NCBI RefSeq assembly: GCF_000270245.1
Contig: NC_015635.1
Coordinates: 1,860,001 to 1,924,000, forward strand
From: Microlunatus phosphovorus NM-1
GTDB lineage: Bacteria > Actinomycetota > Actinomycetes > Propionibacteriales > Propionibacteriaceae
Direction of reading: 5' to 3'
DNA: 64,000 nt
The position numbers and the translations under genes are program-made. Below the pieces are notes generated by a model, which saw only the letters and a program-made list of their open reading frames with translations, was not told the origin of the DNA and ran no database searches. Position 1 is the first letter of the stretch; each line of letters begins with the position of its first letter. Positions 55,444 through 63,702 of this stretch are shown here, piece after piece.

Positions 55444-58425
55444 CTACGGCTTTGCAGTAAGCTTCTCCCAAAATCGCCTGACATCCTCCTGGTGGCGACC
55501 GCGAAGGATGACGTTGAGGGGATAATTAAACGTCACAACCAACTTTGCCGGACCTGAGGCATTCAGGGGTTTGGAGTTTGCCACTTCCGAATCCAGCGCT
55601 GCGCTGGTAATTGCCGCCCATTCTTGACTCTTCGGTTTGTACAACCCCTTTGGGGTGTTTTCGCCTGGAATTCGATTGGACTTCTGTACAACAAAGAAGT
55701 ATTCTTCGCGCTGTAGCATCCGCGTGAGGGCGGCTTCAGCGAACTCCTCGATCGGCGATCGTGAGGAACTAGCAACATTCTCTACAATCCGATCTTGGGC
55801 GCCCGTCACTCCCAGTCTGTCCAGTTCTGGCCAGATGTGTCGTTGAGTAGCGAAGTATCGAACTCCGGAACCATCCGACGTTATGACTAGTTCGTCGATA
55901 CTCGTCGAACCGTCAATAGACAGTGTTGACGAAACGGCGGAAATTGCCGAAATCTGAAGTTGGCCGATGGAGCATTCCGAAAGCGAAATGTGAGCACGCA
56001 TGGGTGTGTGTACTGCAGCTAGCTTGCAGTTCACCAGCGAGATCGAAGTATCGGCGGTATCCGGTGAGACTCTCACCTCCTGCAGATCGCACGATTCGAT
56101 GACGGCAATGTGTCGACTCTCGCCGGATGACAGTAGGTGCCCGGCGAGCGCCGAGCAATTCTGGCGTAAGTAGCTATCGACGACACACCTAGCTACGGCA
56201 GCTTCCAAGGTGTGTAAGACTTCGGGGCGGTGATTGGCAACGAGATCCTCGATAGTCTTGTCGCCAAGAGCTCCCCGATTCAAGAAATCAGCGCAGCGCG
56301 AGTAGTTTGTGGATTCGAAGAATTGCTGTACTATGTACGATGCCAGGAATGACTCGTAGAAGAGGTCGTGCTCGAATCGGAATCCGATGGAACCTTGCTC
56401 TCCTGTTACAGATAGGCCGCATAGCACCGACATTCTGGCAGCCAGGGCCCGATGCCTGGAGTCCGATAGCTCTATACCGAGTGCGTAAGACGCGGCGTCC
56501 TCAAACTCGACCTGAGTCACTGAGGCGCTCGTTGATTCGTAGATTAGGCCAGCAATTTCACGGAACACCGTATGCAAGATGTCGGTCGTGATTTCATCTT
56601 TGGTAGATGGTTCCAGTTTGCCAATTTCCCTGTCCAGATAGCCGTCAATTAGGACCGCGTGTAAGTCAATCGTGGCAGGAGCGGTTTTAATGGTTGCTGC
56701 GTAGGAGTTGAACATCCGACTGAAGAATGGTACGCCAAGTAGGGCGAGATCTTCCTTCGTAAGGAGAGGGCGCAGTTTTCGCCAATGGGGATTCGCCTTG
56801 AAGAGGGAGTCGACCTCGGTCGGCGTCCATCTTTCGAGCTCCAGTACGGTGTGACGAGCTGAGGTGTACCCGACAGCGTGCTCGCGCTTGCGGAGGCTGG
56901 ACCTATATTGGTTTGCAAGATATGAGGAGCGGGCTGATACGATTAGGACGCCACGATCACCTAGGCGCTCGATCGTGGGTGCAAGGACTTTGTATGCATC
57001 GTTGTACCCAGCACCTTCAATCAGCTCGTCAAATCCATCGATTACAACTACAAGAAGTCCGTTTCTGCAAAGGGCCAAGACTGAGTCGAAGTTTAGGTTT
57101 TGAGTATTTACAACCTCTGAATTGACAATCTCGGCAAAGGTTTGCAGGCTTCTTCCGGCACAGCTTATGTATAGGAAAATTGGAACGTCGATGTTGTTGT
57201 CATTCGATACCGCTTGGTGGCGAGCTTTGGTCATCTCAAGAAGGTTGTAAGTCTTCCCAATGCCGGCCTCGCCGGTCAGGAAGAAGACCTGCGGTAGGCC
57301 GGCAGTCGAACGTGCGGCATCATCGAGTGCTTTGCTGAGATCAGTAGTGTCATCAATACCTTCTGCAATATCGGCACCTAGTAGAACTTGTGGCCGGAAC
57401 TTGGTACGGATATCATTCGGTATTTGCAGCATCTTCGACTCTGAGGCTATGCGCTGGGCCTCGATGTGGTCGTCGTCGTAGATCTTGTCGAACCTAGTGT
57501 GAAGGCGCCTGACGACGACTCCCCAGTTGACTATATCTCGAATAAAGGCTGAATAGCTTACCCATTCATTCCGGGGATCTCGCCACTGACGTTGATTGTC
57601 GGCGGCAACTCTGAAAACTTCACTGCGGGGAACGTCGTTTGAACTAGTGCGTTGGGTCCATTCGAGGCTAATCTGTCCGTCGCGCAGATATTCGAACGTT
57701 GCGTTTGTGTCGTCTGCTGTCAGTCCCTCGATATCTGATTTAATGGACTGAATCAGCAGGTGCAATTGCTGATAGCGCTGCGACCGAGGTGCTTCGAGAA
57801 GGTTCCTGAGGACGCTCGTGGCCGACTCGTCCGGCAATTCTACGGGCGGTGCTGCCGCGCCGACCAGTATATACGATGGCGGTTTTCCGTTTCGCCAAGA
57901 ATGAAAGAGTAGTGCCGTTTCTCCACTCGGGATTAGTAGCGGCCAAATTGGCGTGGAGCCGATGTGCATGACATTGTTGCTGACGTGTAGTCCGCCTGAA
58001 TCTGCAATGAATTTCGTAAGTGCATCGGTTGCTGCTTGGGCAGAGTTGCGCCATCGGTCAACGGCTTCTTTGTCCTGTGTAGGCAGTCCACCGTGGCTGA
58101 TGGTGTTTCGTTCTTCGAGCGCGTCGACATAGCCGATTGTGTGTGGCCGAGACCACGTTTCAACGATGAGCGAGCAGAGGGTTCTTGCTGCTGGGGACAC
58201 GTTAGAGGAGAGGCTCAGTACCTGGTGCAGACTCCGGAATGTTCCGGCGCCACCCGACCGGGGATATCGAACGTCGAGCGTGGTTCCTGCCGACGTTGTG
58301 AGGACTAGGGCCGCCGCGATCCGACTCAGTAGCTCTAGGTAGCTGCCAAACTGGTTTGTGCTTGCGCGTGCGCTCCATCCGTCGTGACGAGACATCAGAG
58401 GCAGGTGCACTGGTCGCTGAGTCAT
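55444..58425 (-). CDS. NACHT-type STAND NTPase with HEPN-like N-terminus (probable anti-phage defence protein)
   Basis: A 993-residue protein. Residues 1-145 are helical and hold RNTISH (R106-H111), the RN-x3-H pattern of HEPN ribonucleases. Residues about 345-620 form the NTPase: Walker A FFLTGEAGIGKTYNLLEM (385-392) and Walker B LLVVVIDGFDELIEG (D463, D466, E467), then VLIVSARSS. The helical end FRFEHDLFYESFLASYIVQQFF (683-704) is typical of NACHT proteins. Residues about 770-855 are short beta repeats (ISLVNCKLAAVH, ISLSECSIGQLQ, LSIDGSTSIDELVI), like a pentapeptide or beta-solenoid sensor. The bases are visibly poorer in GC than the flanks. No known operon partner. Domain roles are inferred from families such as Avs and bacterial NACHT. 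ATG 58425 lacks a clear ribosome site; ATG 58395 is possible. Confidence 0.82.
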   Translation of the reverse strand: MTQRPVHLPLMSRHDGWSARASTNQFGSYLELLSRIAAALVLTTSAGTTLDVRYPRSGGAGTFRSLHQVLSLSSNVSPAARTLCSLIVETWSRPHTIGYVDALEERNTISHGGLPTQDKEAVDRWRNSAQAATDALTKFIADSGGLHVSNNVMHIGSTPIWPLLIPSGETALLFHSWRNGKPPSYILVGAAAPPVELPDESATSVLRNLLEAPRSQRYQQLHLLIQSIKSDIEGLTADDTNATFEYLRDGQISLEWTQRTSSNDVPRSEVFRVAADNQRQWRDPRNEWVSYSAFIRDIVNWGVVVRRLHTRFDKIYDDDHIEAQRIASESKMLQIPNDIRTKFRPQVLLGADIAEGIDDTTDLSKALDDAARSTAGLPQVFFLTGEAGIGKTYNLLEMTKARHQAVSNDNNIDVPIFLYISCAGRSLQTFAEIVNSEVVNTQNLNFDSVLALCRNGLLVVVIDGFDELIEGAGYNDAYKVLAPTIERLGDRGVLIVSARSSYLANQYRSSLRKREHAVGYTSARHTVLELERWTPTEVDSLFKANPHWRKLRPLLTKEDLALLGVPFFSRMFNSYAATIKTAPATIDLHAVLIDGYLDREIGKLEPSTKDEITTDILHTVFREIAGLIYESTSASVTQVEFEDAASYALGIELSDSRHRALAARMSVLCGLSVTGEQGSIGFRFEHDLFYESFLASYIVQQFFESTNYSRCADFLNRGALGDKTIEDLVANHRPEVLHTLEAAVARCVVDSYLRQNCSALAGHLLSSGESRHIAVIESCDLQEVRVSPDTADTSISLVNCKLAAVHTPMRAHISLSECSIGQLQISAISAVSSTLSIDGSTSIDELVITSDGSGVRYFATQRHIWPELDRLGVTGAQDRIVENVASSSRSPIEEFAEAALTRMLQREEYFFVVQKSNRIPGENTPKGLYKPKSQEWAAITSAALDSEVANSKPLNASGPAKLVVTFNYPLNVILRGRHQEDVRRFWEKLTAKP

Positions 58426-58470
58426 GAGTGAGTTTTGCACACTGGGAATGCGATTGGTGAGCGGCCCAAG

Positions 58471-58484
58471 CTGAGTCACCGTCG
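58471..58484. repeat. Right copy of the 14-bp direct repeat flanking the NACHT gene
   Basis: CTGAGTCACCGTCG, identical to 55351-55364. It includes the TGA stop codon of crtU (complement of TCA at 58476-58478), so the insertion used the end of crtU as one border. Part of it (GCTGAGTCA) is found once more at 58416-58424 at the start of the NACHT gene. Confidence 0.85.
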
Positions 58485-60014
58485 TCCCAACAGTCCCCGC
58501 ATCGGCACCGTCCACAGGTCCACGCCGGCAACGCCCCAGTCCTCGAGCAGCGCATTGGCCGCCAGGAAGCCGGTCGTCGCGGCGCGCTCCATCAACGCCA
58601 CCGGGTAGTCGCAGCGGACCCAATCCCCGGCGAGCATCAGCCGCGGCGACGGGGTCCGAACACCAGGCCGTTCTGTCCATCGATCGGGTCCGATCAGGGT
58701 GCAGTCGTCGCGGACCAGCAGCTCCTGCGCGGTGACGGTCGCAGCGGCGGTCTCGGGATAGGCCCGATGCAGTTCTGCCTGCAGCCGAGCGGCGAGTGCG
58801 GCGGCGTCTGGATCCGAGCCGACCGCGGGGTCGCAGGCGTACGCGTGCAACTCCACCACCGAGCCGCGGTGCTCACGGCTCCAGCGGGCTGCGCCTGCTT
58901 CGAAGCGTTCCAGCACCGAGACATTGTCGAGCGGTCCGTAGCCCGAGGTGCCGAGGAAGGCCGGCCGCGCGCCGTCGACAGGTTCGTCGAGCCAGAGCCG
59001 GACCACCGCGAAAGGCGGGGCATTGCGAGTGGCGGCCACCGCGGCCCGCCAGCCGGAGACCTTGTCGCGGTCCTGGTGGTCGCCTTGCTGAGCGGCCACC
59101 AGCTTCCTGGCCGAGCGAGGATCTGTGGCCAGCACCACGGCATCGCAGCCGATCGACTGCTCGTCGAGCCCGACGATCGCGCCGTCCTCGGTCAGGTCGA
59201 GGGAGTGGACGGGCGCGCCGGTCGCCAGCTCGACCCCGAGTCCACGAAGTCGCTCGGCCAGCGGAGCCCAGAGGACCGTGTCGTAGTCGTCGGTGGGCAC
59301 GTCGAAGAGCAGCCCCTCGGCCGAACCCAGGAAATAGGTGTGGAACATGGCCACCAGCTCACCGGCGCCGAACTCGGCCGGGTCGGCGAAGAAGGACCGG
59401 GCGAATACCTCCAACGCCAGATCGCGGGCGTCCGTGGGAAATCGGAGCCGGTCCAGGAACGCGGCGGCCGACTCTCCGTCATAGGCGGAGTAGGTCTCGG
59501 GAAACCGGACCCGGAGCAGCTCCAGCGCCGCCGAGGCGTCGACCCGCGACAGCCCGCGAAGCGTGAACGCCGGGCTGCGCAGCACGAACTGCAGCAGCGA
59601 CCAGGGCGGGGTCTTGGCGAGCCCGGTGAAGGAGTCACGCAGACCGTCCGGTCGCTGCAACGGGTAGTCCTCGATCGGGGTGAGGAAGGCCAGATCCGGA
59701 TCGATGCGCCGCAGCAGACTGCGCAGGTTGTAGTACTGCCGGAAGAAGGCATGGAAGCCCCGGCTCATGGTGCGGCCGTCGCCCAGCGGCCACGACGCCA
59801 CCCGACCACCGAGGCGGTCGGTCGCCTCCAGAAGCGTCACGCGTACGCCGCGCTCGGCGAGCGCGGTGGCCGCCGCCAGGCCGGCGACGCCGCCGCCGAT
59901 CACCACGACGTGCCGGGGTTCGGTCGCTCGGGGAGCGCCGACCGGGCCGGGGTGGCGTACGGCACGGCGATCCCTTCCGGGCCGGGCGACGGCGGAACGC
60001 CGAGCACGGGTCAC
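58476..60014 (-). CDS. crtU: Isorenieratene synthase (beta-carotene desaturase/methyltransferase) CrtU
   Basis: A 512-residue FAD protein. The nucleotide site is HVVVIGGGVAGLAAATALAERGVRVTLLEATDRLGGRVASWPLGDGRTMSRGFHAFFRQYYNLRSLLRR; the second half of this stretch matches CrtU of Streptomyces and Brevibacterium rather than CrtI. LALEVFARSFFADPAEFGAGELVAMFHTYFLGSAEGLLFDVPTDDYD is also typical. It should convert beta-carotene to the aromatic isorenieratene by desaturation with methyl shift. The GTG start overlaps the methyltransferase stop (GTGA). It is the last gene of the minus-strand crt operon. Confidence 0.9.
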   Translation of the reverse strand: MTRARRSAVARPGRDRRAVRHPGPVGAPRATEPRHVVVIGGGVAGLAAATALAERGVRVTLLEATDRLGGRVASWPLGDGRTMSRGFHAFFRQYYNLRSLLRRIDPDLAFLTPIEDYPLQRPDGLRDSFTGLAKTPPWSLLQFVLRSPAFTLRGLSRVDASAALELLRVRFPETYSAYDGESAAAFLDRLRFPTDARDLALEVFARSFFADPAEFGAGELVAMFHTYFLGSAEGLLFDVPTDDYDTVLWAPLAERLRGLGVELATGAPVHSLDLTEDGAIVGLDEQSIGCDAVVLATDPRSARKLVAAQQGDHQDRDKVSGWRAAVAATRNAPPFAVVRLWLDEPVDGARPAFLGTSGYGPLDNVSVLERFEAGAARWSREHRGSVVELHAYACDPAVGSDPDAAALAARLQAELHRAYPETAAATVTAQELLVRDDCTLIGPDRWTERPGVRTPSPRLMLAGDWVRCDYPVALMERAATTGFLAANALLEDWGVAGVDLWTVPMRGLLGRR

Positions 60015-60784
60015 GTGGACCGGTCCGGTTTGCGGGCGACGAAGGTGTGCAGCACACCCCGCTGCCAGCCGGTGGCGGTGCGATGTGCGACGTCGGTGAA
60101 CCCGGCGGCCAGCAGCCGCTCTGCGAACCGGTCGACCGGGTCGAAGTTCAGCACGCTGCGCCAGAGGTATCGGTAGAGATCGCGGTTGCGGTCGACCAGG
60201 ATGCCCAGCGGGATGATCACGCCGAGGCAGACGGCGTCCCAGACCCGGCGGGCGCGTGGGTTGCCCGCCACCGAGTATTCCTGGACGACGAGCCACCCAC
60301 CCGGCCGCAACAGGTCGTAGGTCTCCCTGACGGCAAGGTCGCGCTGGTCGGCAGCGACGTTTCGGAACAGATAGCAGGTCAGCACCCCGTCGTGCCGACC
60401 GCGGCCGATCACGTCCACGTCCAAAGTCCCGGCCACTGCACGATCGAACCGAACCTCCGCCGGCCAGTCCTTGGCGGTCGCCTGAGCCAGCATGCCCGGT
60501 GAGGCATCGAGACCGAGGACGGCGGTGCGGGGTGGCGCCGCATCGACCAGGGCTCGGGTGGACGCGCCGGATCCGCAGGCGAGGTCGATGAAGGAGAGGT
60601 CGTTGGAGGGGATGTCGATCGAGGGGAGGTCGATGACCGAGGGGGAGCCCCGCCGCCGGCAGATCTCGGTCCGCTCGACGAGTGCGGCGGCGGCCCGACG
60701 CAGCTCCCGGTGGTAGCCGGGGTTGAGGGCGACCATCAGGTCGTACCTGGCCGCGCCCCGATCGAACGCCTGAGCCACGCTCAC
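60011..60784 (-). CDS. SAM-dependent methyltransferase in the crt cluster (CrtT-like)
   Basis: A 257-residue class I methyltransferase with FDRGAARYDLMVALNPGYHRELRRAA at the N-terminus (UbiE/MenG-like), FIDLACGSGASTRALVDAA as SAM motif I, and VLGLDASPGMLAQA and LLRPGGWLVVQEYS. Streptomyces crt clusters have a methyltransferase gene (crtT) at a similar place beside crtU; its product role is not settled. A repeat (SIDIPSNDLSFIDL) inserts about 14 residues before motif I. It overlaps both neighbours by four bases. Confidence 0.82.
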   Translation of the reverse strand: MSVAQAFDRGAARYDLMVALNPGYHRELRRAAAALVERTEICRRRGSPSVIDLPSIDIPSNDLSFIDLACGSGASTRALVDAAPPRTAVLGLDASPGMLAQATAKDWPAEVRFDRAVAGTLDVDVIGRGRHDGVLTCYLFRNVAADQRDLAVRETYDLLRPGGWLVVQEYSVAGNPRARRVWDAVCLGVIIPLGILVDRNRDLYRYLWRSVLNFDPVDRFAERLLAAGFTDVAHRTATGWQRGVLHTFVARKPDRST

Positions 60785-61107
60785 TGGTCGCGCCTCTCGG
60801 GTGCCGTGCGACGTCCCAACCGGACCCAGATGATGATGGTCAGGGTCACCATCGCCCAGCCGAATCCGAAGTCCTCGATCGGGATGTCCCACGGGAATCG
60901 CACTCCGAGGTACGCCCCCGGGTGGTAGAGCACGATCGGTGCCGACAGTTTCGTCAGCCACCCGTCCACCAGCACCTGGAAGCCGACGACGATCGCGATG
61001 GCCAGCCAGTACTGCGCGGTCCGGAACACCCCGGTGCGCAGCCAGACCAGCTCGATGGCCGCCACCACGACGATCGCCAGTGCGGTCAGCACGGTGTATT
61101 CAGGCAC
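60781..61107 (-). CDS. crtYd: Lycopene cyclase subunit CrtYd
   Basis: A 108-residue membrane subunit with three spans (YTVLTALAIVVVAAIELVWL, YWLAIAIVVGFQVLVDGWL, FGFGWAMVTLTIIIWVRL) and the conserved PWDIPIEDFGFGW. Together with CrtYc it forms the heterodimeric beta-cyclase found in actinobacteria. The GTG at 61107 overlaps crtYc by eight bases. A longer frame upstream is not needed. Confidence 0.92.
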   Translation of the reverse strand: MPEYTVLTALAIVVVAAIELVWLRTGVFRTAQYWLAIAIVVGFQVLVDGWLTKLSAPIVLYHPGAYLGVRFPWDIPIEDFGFGWAMVTLTIIIWVRLGRRTAPERRDQ

Positions 61108-61450
61108 GGCCCGCACCCCGCGCGCGTACCCGACCGCGGAGGTTGAGCACCCAGCCGACGGCCTCATACGTCAGCAGTCCGCAGATCGGGATCACCAGGA
61201 AGAACAGCAACTCCTCCAACGGCATCGGCCCGAGCATGATGCCGGAGGTGAACCGCTCGCTGTAGGACCAGTGCCCACGAACGATCCCCACCAGATCCCA
61301 GGCCACGAACACGACCACAGTCGGCAGCAGCGCCAGCGCGAGGCGCACCGGTCGGCGGTAGACATGGGCGCGCAGCACGAACTCGAGCGGCAGCGTGATG
61401 AGCAGGCAGCCGGCCAGCAGCGCGAGGTAGTGATAGTGATCGGGGATCAC
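61100..61450 (-). CDS. crtYc: Lycopene cyclase subunit CrtYc
   Basis: A 116-residue partner of CrtYd with three spans (YHYLALLAGCLLITLPLEFVL, LALALLPTVVVFVAWDLVGI, LEELLFFLVIPICGLLTYEAVGWVL). The conserved PMPLEELLFFLVIP, which parallels PWDIPIEDFGF of CrtYd, holds the essential acidic residues. The GTG start has AGGAGGT upstream. It is the first gene of the crtYc-crtYd-methyltransferase-crtU operon. Confidence 0.92.
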   Translation of the reverse strand: MIPDHYHYLALLAGCLLITLPLEFVLRAHVYRRPVRLALALLPTVVVFVAWDLVGIVRGHWSYSERFTSGIMLGPMPLEELLFFLVIPICGLLTYEAVGWVLNLRGRVRARGAGRA

Positions 61451-61522
61451 CGGTTCCGGACCTCCTGACAGGTCTTTCCTGCTGTAGCGCGATGCGGGGC
61501 CGCTGGCACAGCAGTTCTGACC

Positions 61523-61551
61523 ACCCTAGGGGTTGGACAAACTCTGGACAA
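61523..61551 (-). promoter_or_regulatory. crtYc promoter with overlapping CarH-like operator 3
   Basis: On the minus strand TTGTCC (61551-61546) and TAGGGT (61528-61523) are 17 bases apart. The spacer and -35 are covered by the plus-strand site TTGGACAAACTCTGGACA (61533-61550), two half-sites with an 11-base period, the same as at 46773. This position between -35 and -10 is usual for MerR-family operators. Transcription would start about 65 bases before crtYc. Confidence 0.6.
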
Positions 61552-61554
61552 CGG

Positions 61555-62766
61555 TCAGAGCGCCAAGCTCAGCCGTAGCCCGCGGAGCGTGTATCCCTCG
61601 ATCAGCGCGTCCCAACCGACGGCGGGATGGGTGAGCATCGTCGGGCGGCGGGCCAGCAGCCTGGTCAGCAGCACCTCGGTCTCGGTGATCGCCAGTGACT
61701 GTCCGGGGCACTTGTGCGCCCCGTCCCCGAACGTGAGGCCGGCGGCGTTGACGCCCGGCGGTAGCGGTCGCCTGGGGCACAGCCGCTCCGGCTCGGTGCC
61801 CACGGTGGCCGCGTCGGCGTTGGCCTGCCGGATGCAGACGTCGATCAGATCGCCGGGTTGGATGGTCGCCTGTTTGCCGTTGCCGTTGCCGTTGCCGTCG
61901 ATCTCGATGGGGCTGACGGCGCGTCGGTACAGATGACCGACCGGCGGCTCCAGCCGGATGATCTCGTGCAGGATGGCGTGTCGTTCGGTCGTGTCGGCCG
62001 CCAGATAGCGCTCAGCCAGCGGAGCGTCCTCGAGCAGGTGCCAGGCCGCCATCGTGATGAACTCGCGGGTGGTGACCATGCCTGCGGTCGCGTACGTGAC
62101 GCACTCCACGAGGATGTCCAGATCGGTGTAGCCCTCGGCGATCAGATGAGTGATCACGTCGTCGGCCGGGCTCCGGCGACGGCGACGGATCGCCGGGCGG
62201 ACATCGGCCAGATAGAACTGTGCGATCGGGGCCAGGCCGTTGACCGCCGCCTGCAGCCATTGCCGCCGGGTCCGGCCGAGATCGGCGCGGGTGATGTCGA
62301 GCGGTGGCTGCCGGAAGAAGGCCACCAGGCGTCGCGACATCTTCGGGACCGGTCGCTCGGTGAGACCGACGATCCGGGCTGTCACTTCCACCGAGTAGTG
62401 CAGGGCCAGCTCGTCCAGACTGATCGTGTCTTCGGTGCAGGCCTGGGCGAGCAGCCGTTCGGCGCACTCGACCAGGTGTGCGTGATGTCGATCGGCGACC
62501 ACGGCGGGCGCGAAGAAGCGGGCCACCTTGGAGCGCTGCTCATCGTGCAAGGGACCGTCCGAGATGAGGATCGGATGATGCTCGAGGCGCCCCTTCGGGA
62601 TGAACTCGGCGGTGAATCCCGCCTGGGTCGTCGCGTGTCGGGCTCGGAGGACCTGCCGGGCGGCCGGCAGCGAACGAATCCGCCAGATCCGCCCTTGCCG
62701 CTCGATCCTGGGCTCGGTCGACTCGCCGGGCCTGATCGCCCGGCGTTGGCTCACCTCATCGGCCAC
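61555..62766 (-). CDS. Cytochrome P450, probable carotenoid hydroxylase
   Basis: A 403-residue bacterial class P450. The I helix is ATAGMVTTREFITMAAWHLL, the ExxR motif is HEIIRLEPPVGHLYRR, and the heme loop is LTFGDGAHKCPGQSLAITE with the Cys ligand. A Gly/Asn run (NGNGNGNG) lies in the beta region. It sits 104 bases before crtYc on the same strand. In Brevibacterium a P450 is reported to hydroxylate isorenieratene, which fits this context, but substrate assignment here is inference. The GTG (62766 or 62769) has AGGA upstream. Confidence 0.88.
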   Translation of the reverse strand: MADEVSQRRAIRPGESTEPRIERQGRIWRIRSLPAARQVLRARHATTQAGFTAEFIPKGRLEHHPILISDGPLHDEQRSKVARFFAPAVVADRHHAHLVECAERLLAQACTEDTISLDELALHYSVEVTARIVGLTERPVPKMSRRLVAFFRQPPLDITRADLGRTRRQWLQAAVNGLAPIAQFYLADVRPAIRRRRRSPADDVITHLIAEGYTDLDILVECVTYATAGMVTTREFITMAAWHLLEDAPLAERYLAADTTERHAILHEIIRLEPPVGHLYRRAVSPIEIDGNGNGNGKQATIQPGDLIDVCIRQANADAATVGTEPERLCPRRPLPPGVNAAGLTFGDGAHKCPGQSLAITETEVLLTRLLARRPTMLTHPAVGWDALIEGYTLRGLRLSLAL

Positions 62767-62798
62767 CACTGCATCCTGCCGCAGGCGGCAAAGACCGG

Positions 62799-62816
62799 CA
62801 GGCTGTAGACAGCCTG
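62799..62816. promoter_or_regulatory. Perfect palindrome in the P450-hisF intergenic region
   Basis: CAGGCTG-TAGA-CAGCCTG, an 18-base palindrome 33 bases upstream of the P450 start. It may be an operator or a 5' hairpin. It does not resemble the CarH-like sites. Confidence 0.4.
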
Positions 62817-62867
62817 ATCTCCGGTGTGGCGGATTTTCGATAACGGTCGTCGCCCGCCGGGGGCGGT

Positions 62868-62873
62868 TAGGGT
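62868..62873 (+). promoter_or_regulatory. Leaderless-type -10 element of hisF (TAGGGT)
   Basis: TAGGGT (TANNNT) ends seven bases before the GTG of hisF, with no ribosome site. Confidence 0.5.
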
Positions 62874-62880
62874 TTCTGCC

Positions 62881-63669
62881 GTGAGTGTGGCAGTCCGCGT
62901 CATCCCGTGTCTGGACGTCCATGACGGCCGAGTCGTCAAGGGCGTCAACTTCGTCGACCTGCGCGATGCCGGTGACCCGGTCGCGCTCGGTGGGGTGTAC
63001 GACGCCGAGGGCGCCGACGAGTTGACCTTCCTCGATATCTCCGCCTCGGTCGAGGGCCGGGAGACCACACTCGAGGTGGTCCGCCGGACTGCGGAGACCG
63101 TGTTCATCCCGCTCACCGTCGGCGGCGGGGTCAGCAGTGTGCGTGATGTCGACCAACTGCTCCGGGCAGGCGCGGACAAGGTCGCCATCAACACCGGTGC
63201 GATCCACCGTCCCGAGGTGATCGCCGAGATCACCCGGCGGTTCGGCAACCAGGTGCTGGTGCTCTCGGTCGATGCCCGACGCAGCCCCGAGCAGCCCTCC
63301 GGCTTCGAGGTGACTACTCACGGCGGCCGCAAGAGCGCGGGCCTGGACGCGATCGAGTGGGCCAAGAGAGGCGTCGATCTGGGGGTAGGGGAGATCCTGC
63401 TCAACTCGATGGACGCCGACGGCACCACCGCCGGCTTCGATCTGGAGATGATCGCGGCGGTCCGGCAGGTCGTCGACGTACCGTTGATCGCGTCCGGCGG
63501 CGCCGGCCGAGCCGAGGACTTCCCACCGGCGGTGGCGGCCGGAGCAGATGCGGTGCTCGCTGCCAGCGTGTTCCACTTCGGTACGCTCCGGATCGCCGAC
63601 GTGAAGCAGGCCCTCGCCGACGCGGGCTACCCAGTCCGGCTGCCCTCGGCTGTCAGTGCCGGCGGCTAG
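62881..63669 (+). CDS. hisF: Imidazole glycerol phosphate synthase, cyclase subunit
   Basis: A 262-residue barrel enzyme of histidine synthesis. [31 protein letters not shown] opens with the catalytic Asp, and [49 protein letters not shown] (second catalytic Asp) and [13 protein letters not shown] follow. No other his gene is in the window. GTG 62881 is set by the family start. Confidence 0.96.
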   Translation: MSVAVRVIPCLDVHDGRVVKGVNFVDLRDAGDPVALGGVYDAEGADELTFLDISASVEGRETTLEVVRRTAETVFIPLTVGGGVSSVRDVDQLLRAGADKVAINTGAIHRPEVIAEITRRFGNQVLVLSVDARRSPEQPSGFEVTTHGGRKSAGLDAIEWAKRGVDLGVGEILLNSMDADGTTAGFDLEMIAAVRQVVDVPLIASGGAGRAEDFPPAVAAGADAVLAASVFHFGTLRIADVKQALADAGYPVRLPSAVSAGG

Positions 63670-63702
63670 CGTCGGCAGCTGACCATCAAGGAGGAGAACT
63701 GC

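Noticed and set aside
58416-58424. Third copy of GCTGAGTCA as an attachment site
   Set aside because: Only nine bases match and they lie inside the NACHT coding start, so it could be chance. It is noted but not used as a border.
58426-58680. N-terminal extension of the NACHT protein into the crtU region
   Set aside because: It would read the antisense of crtU across the direct repeat and has typical shadow composition. The composition changes to the low-GC type only inside the repeat borders.
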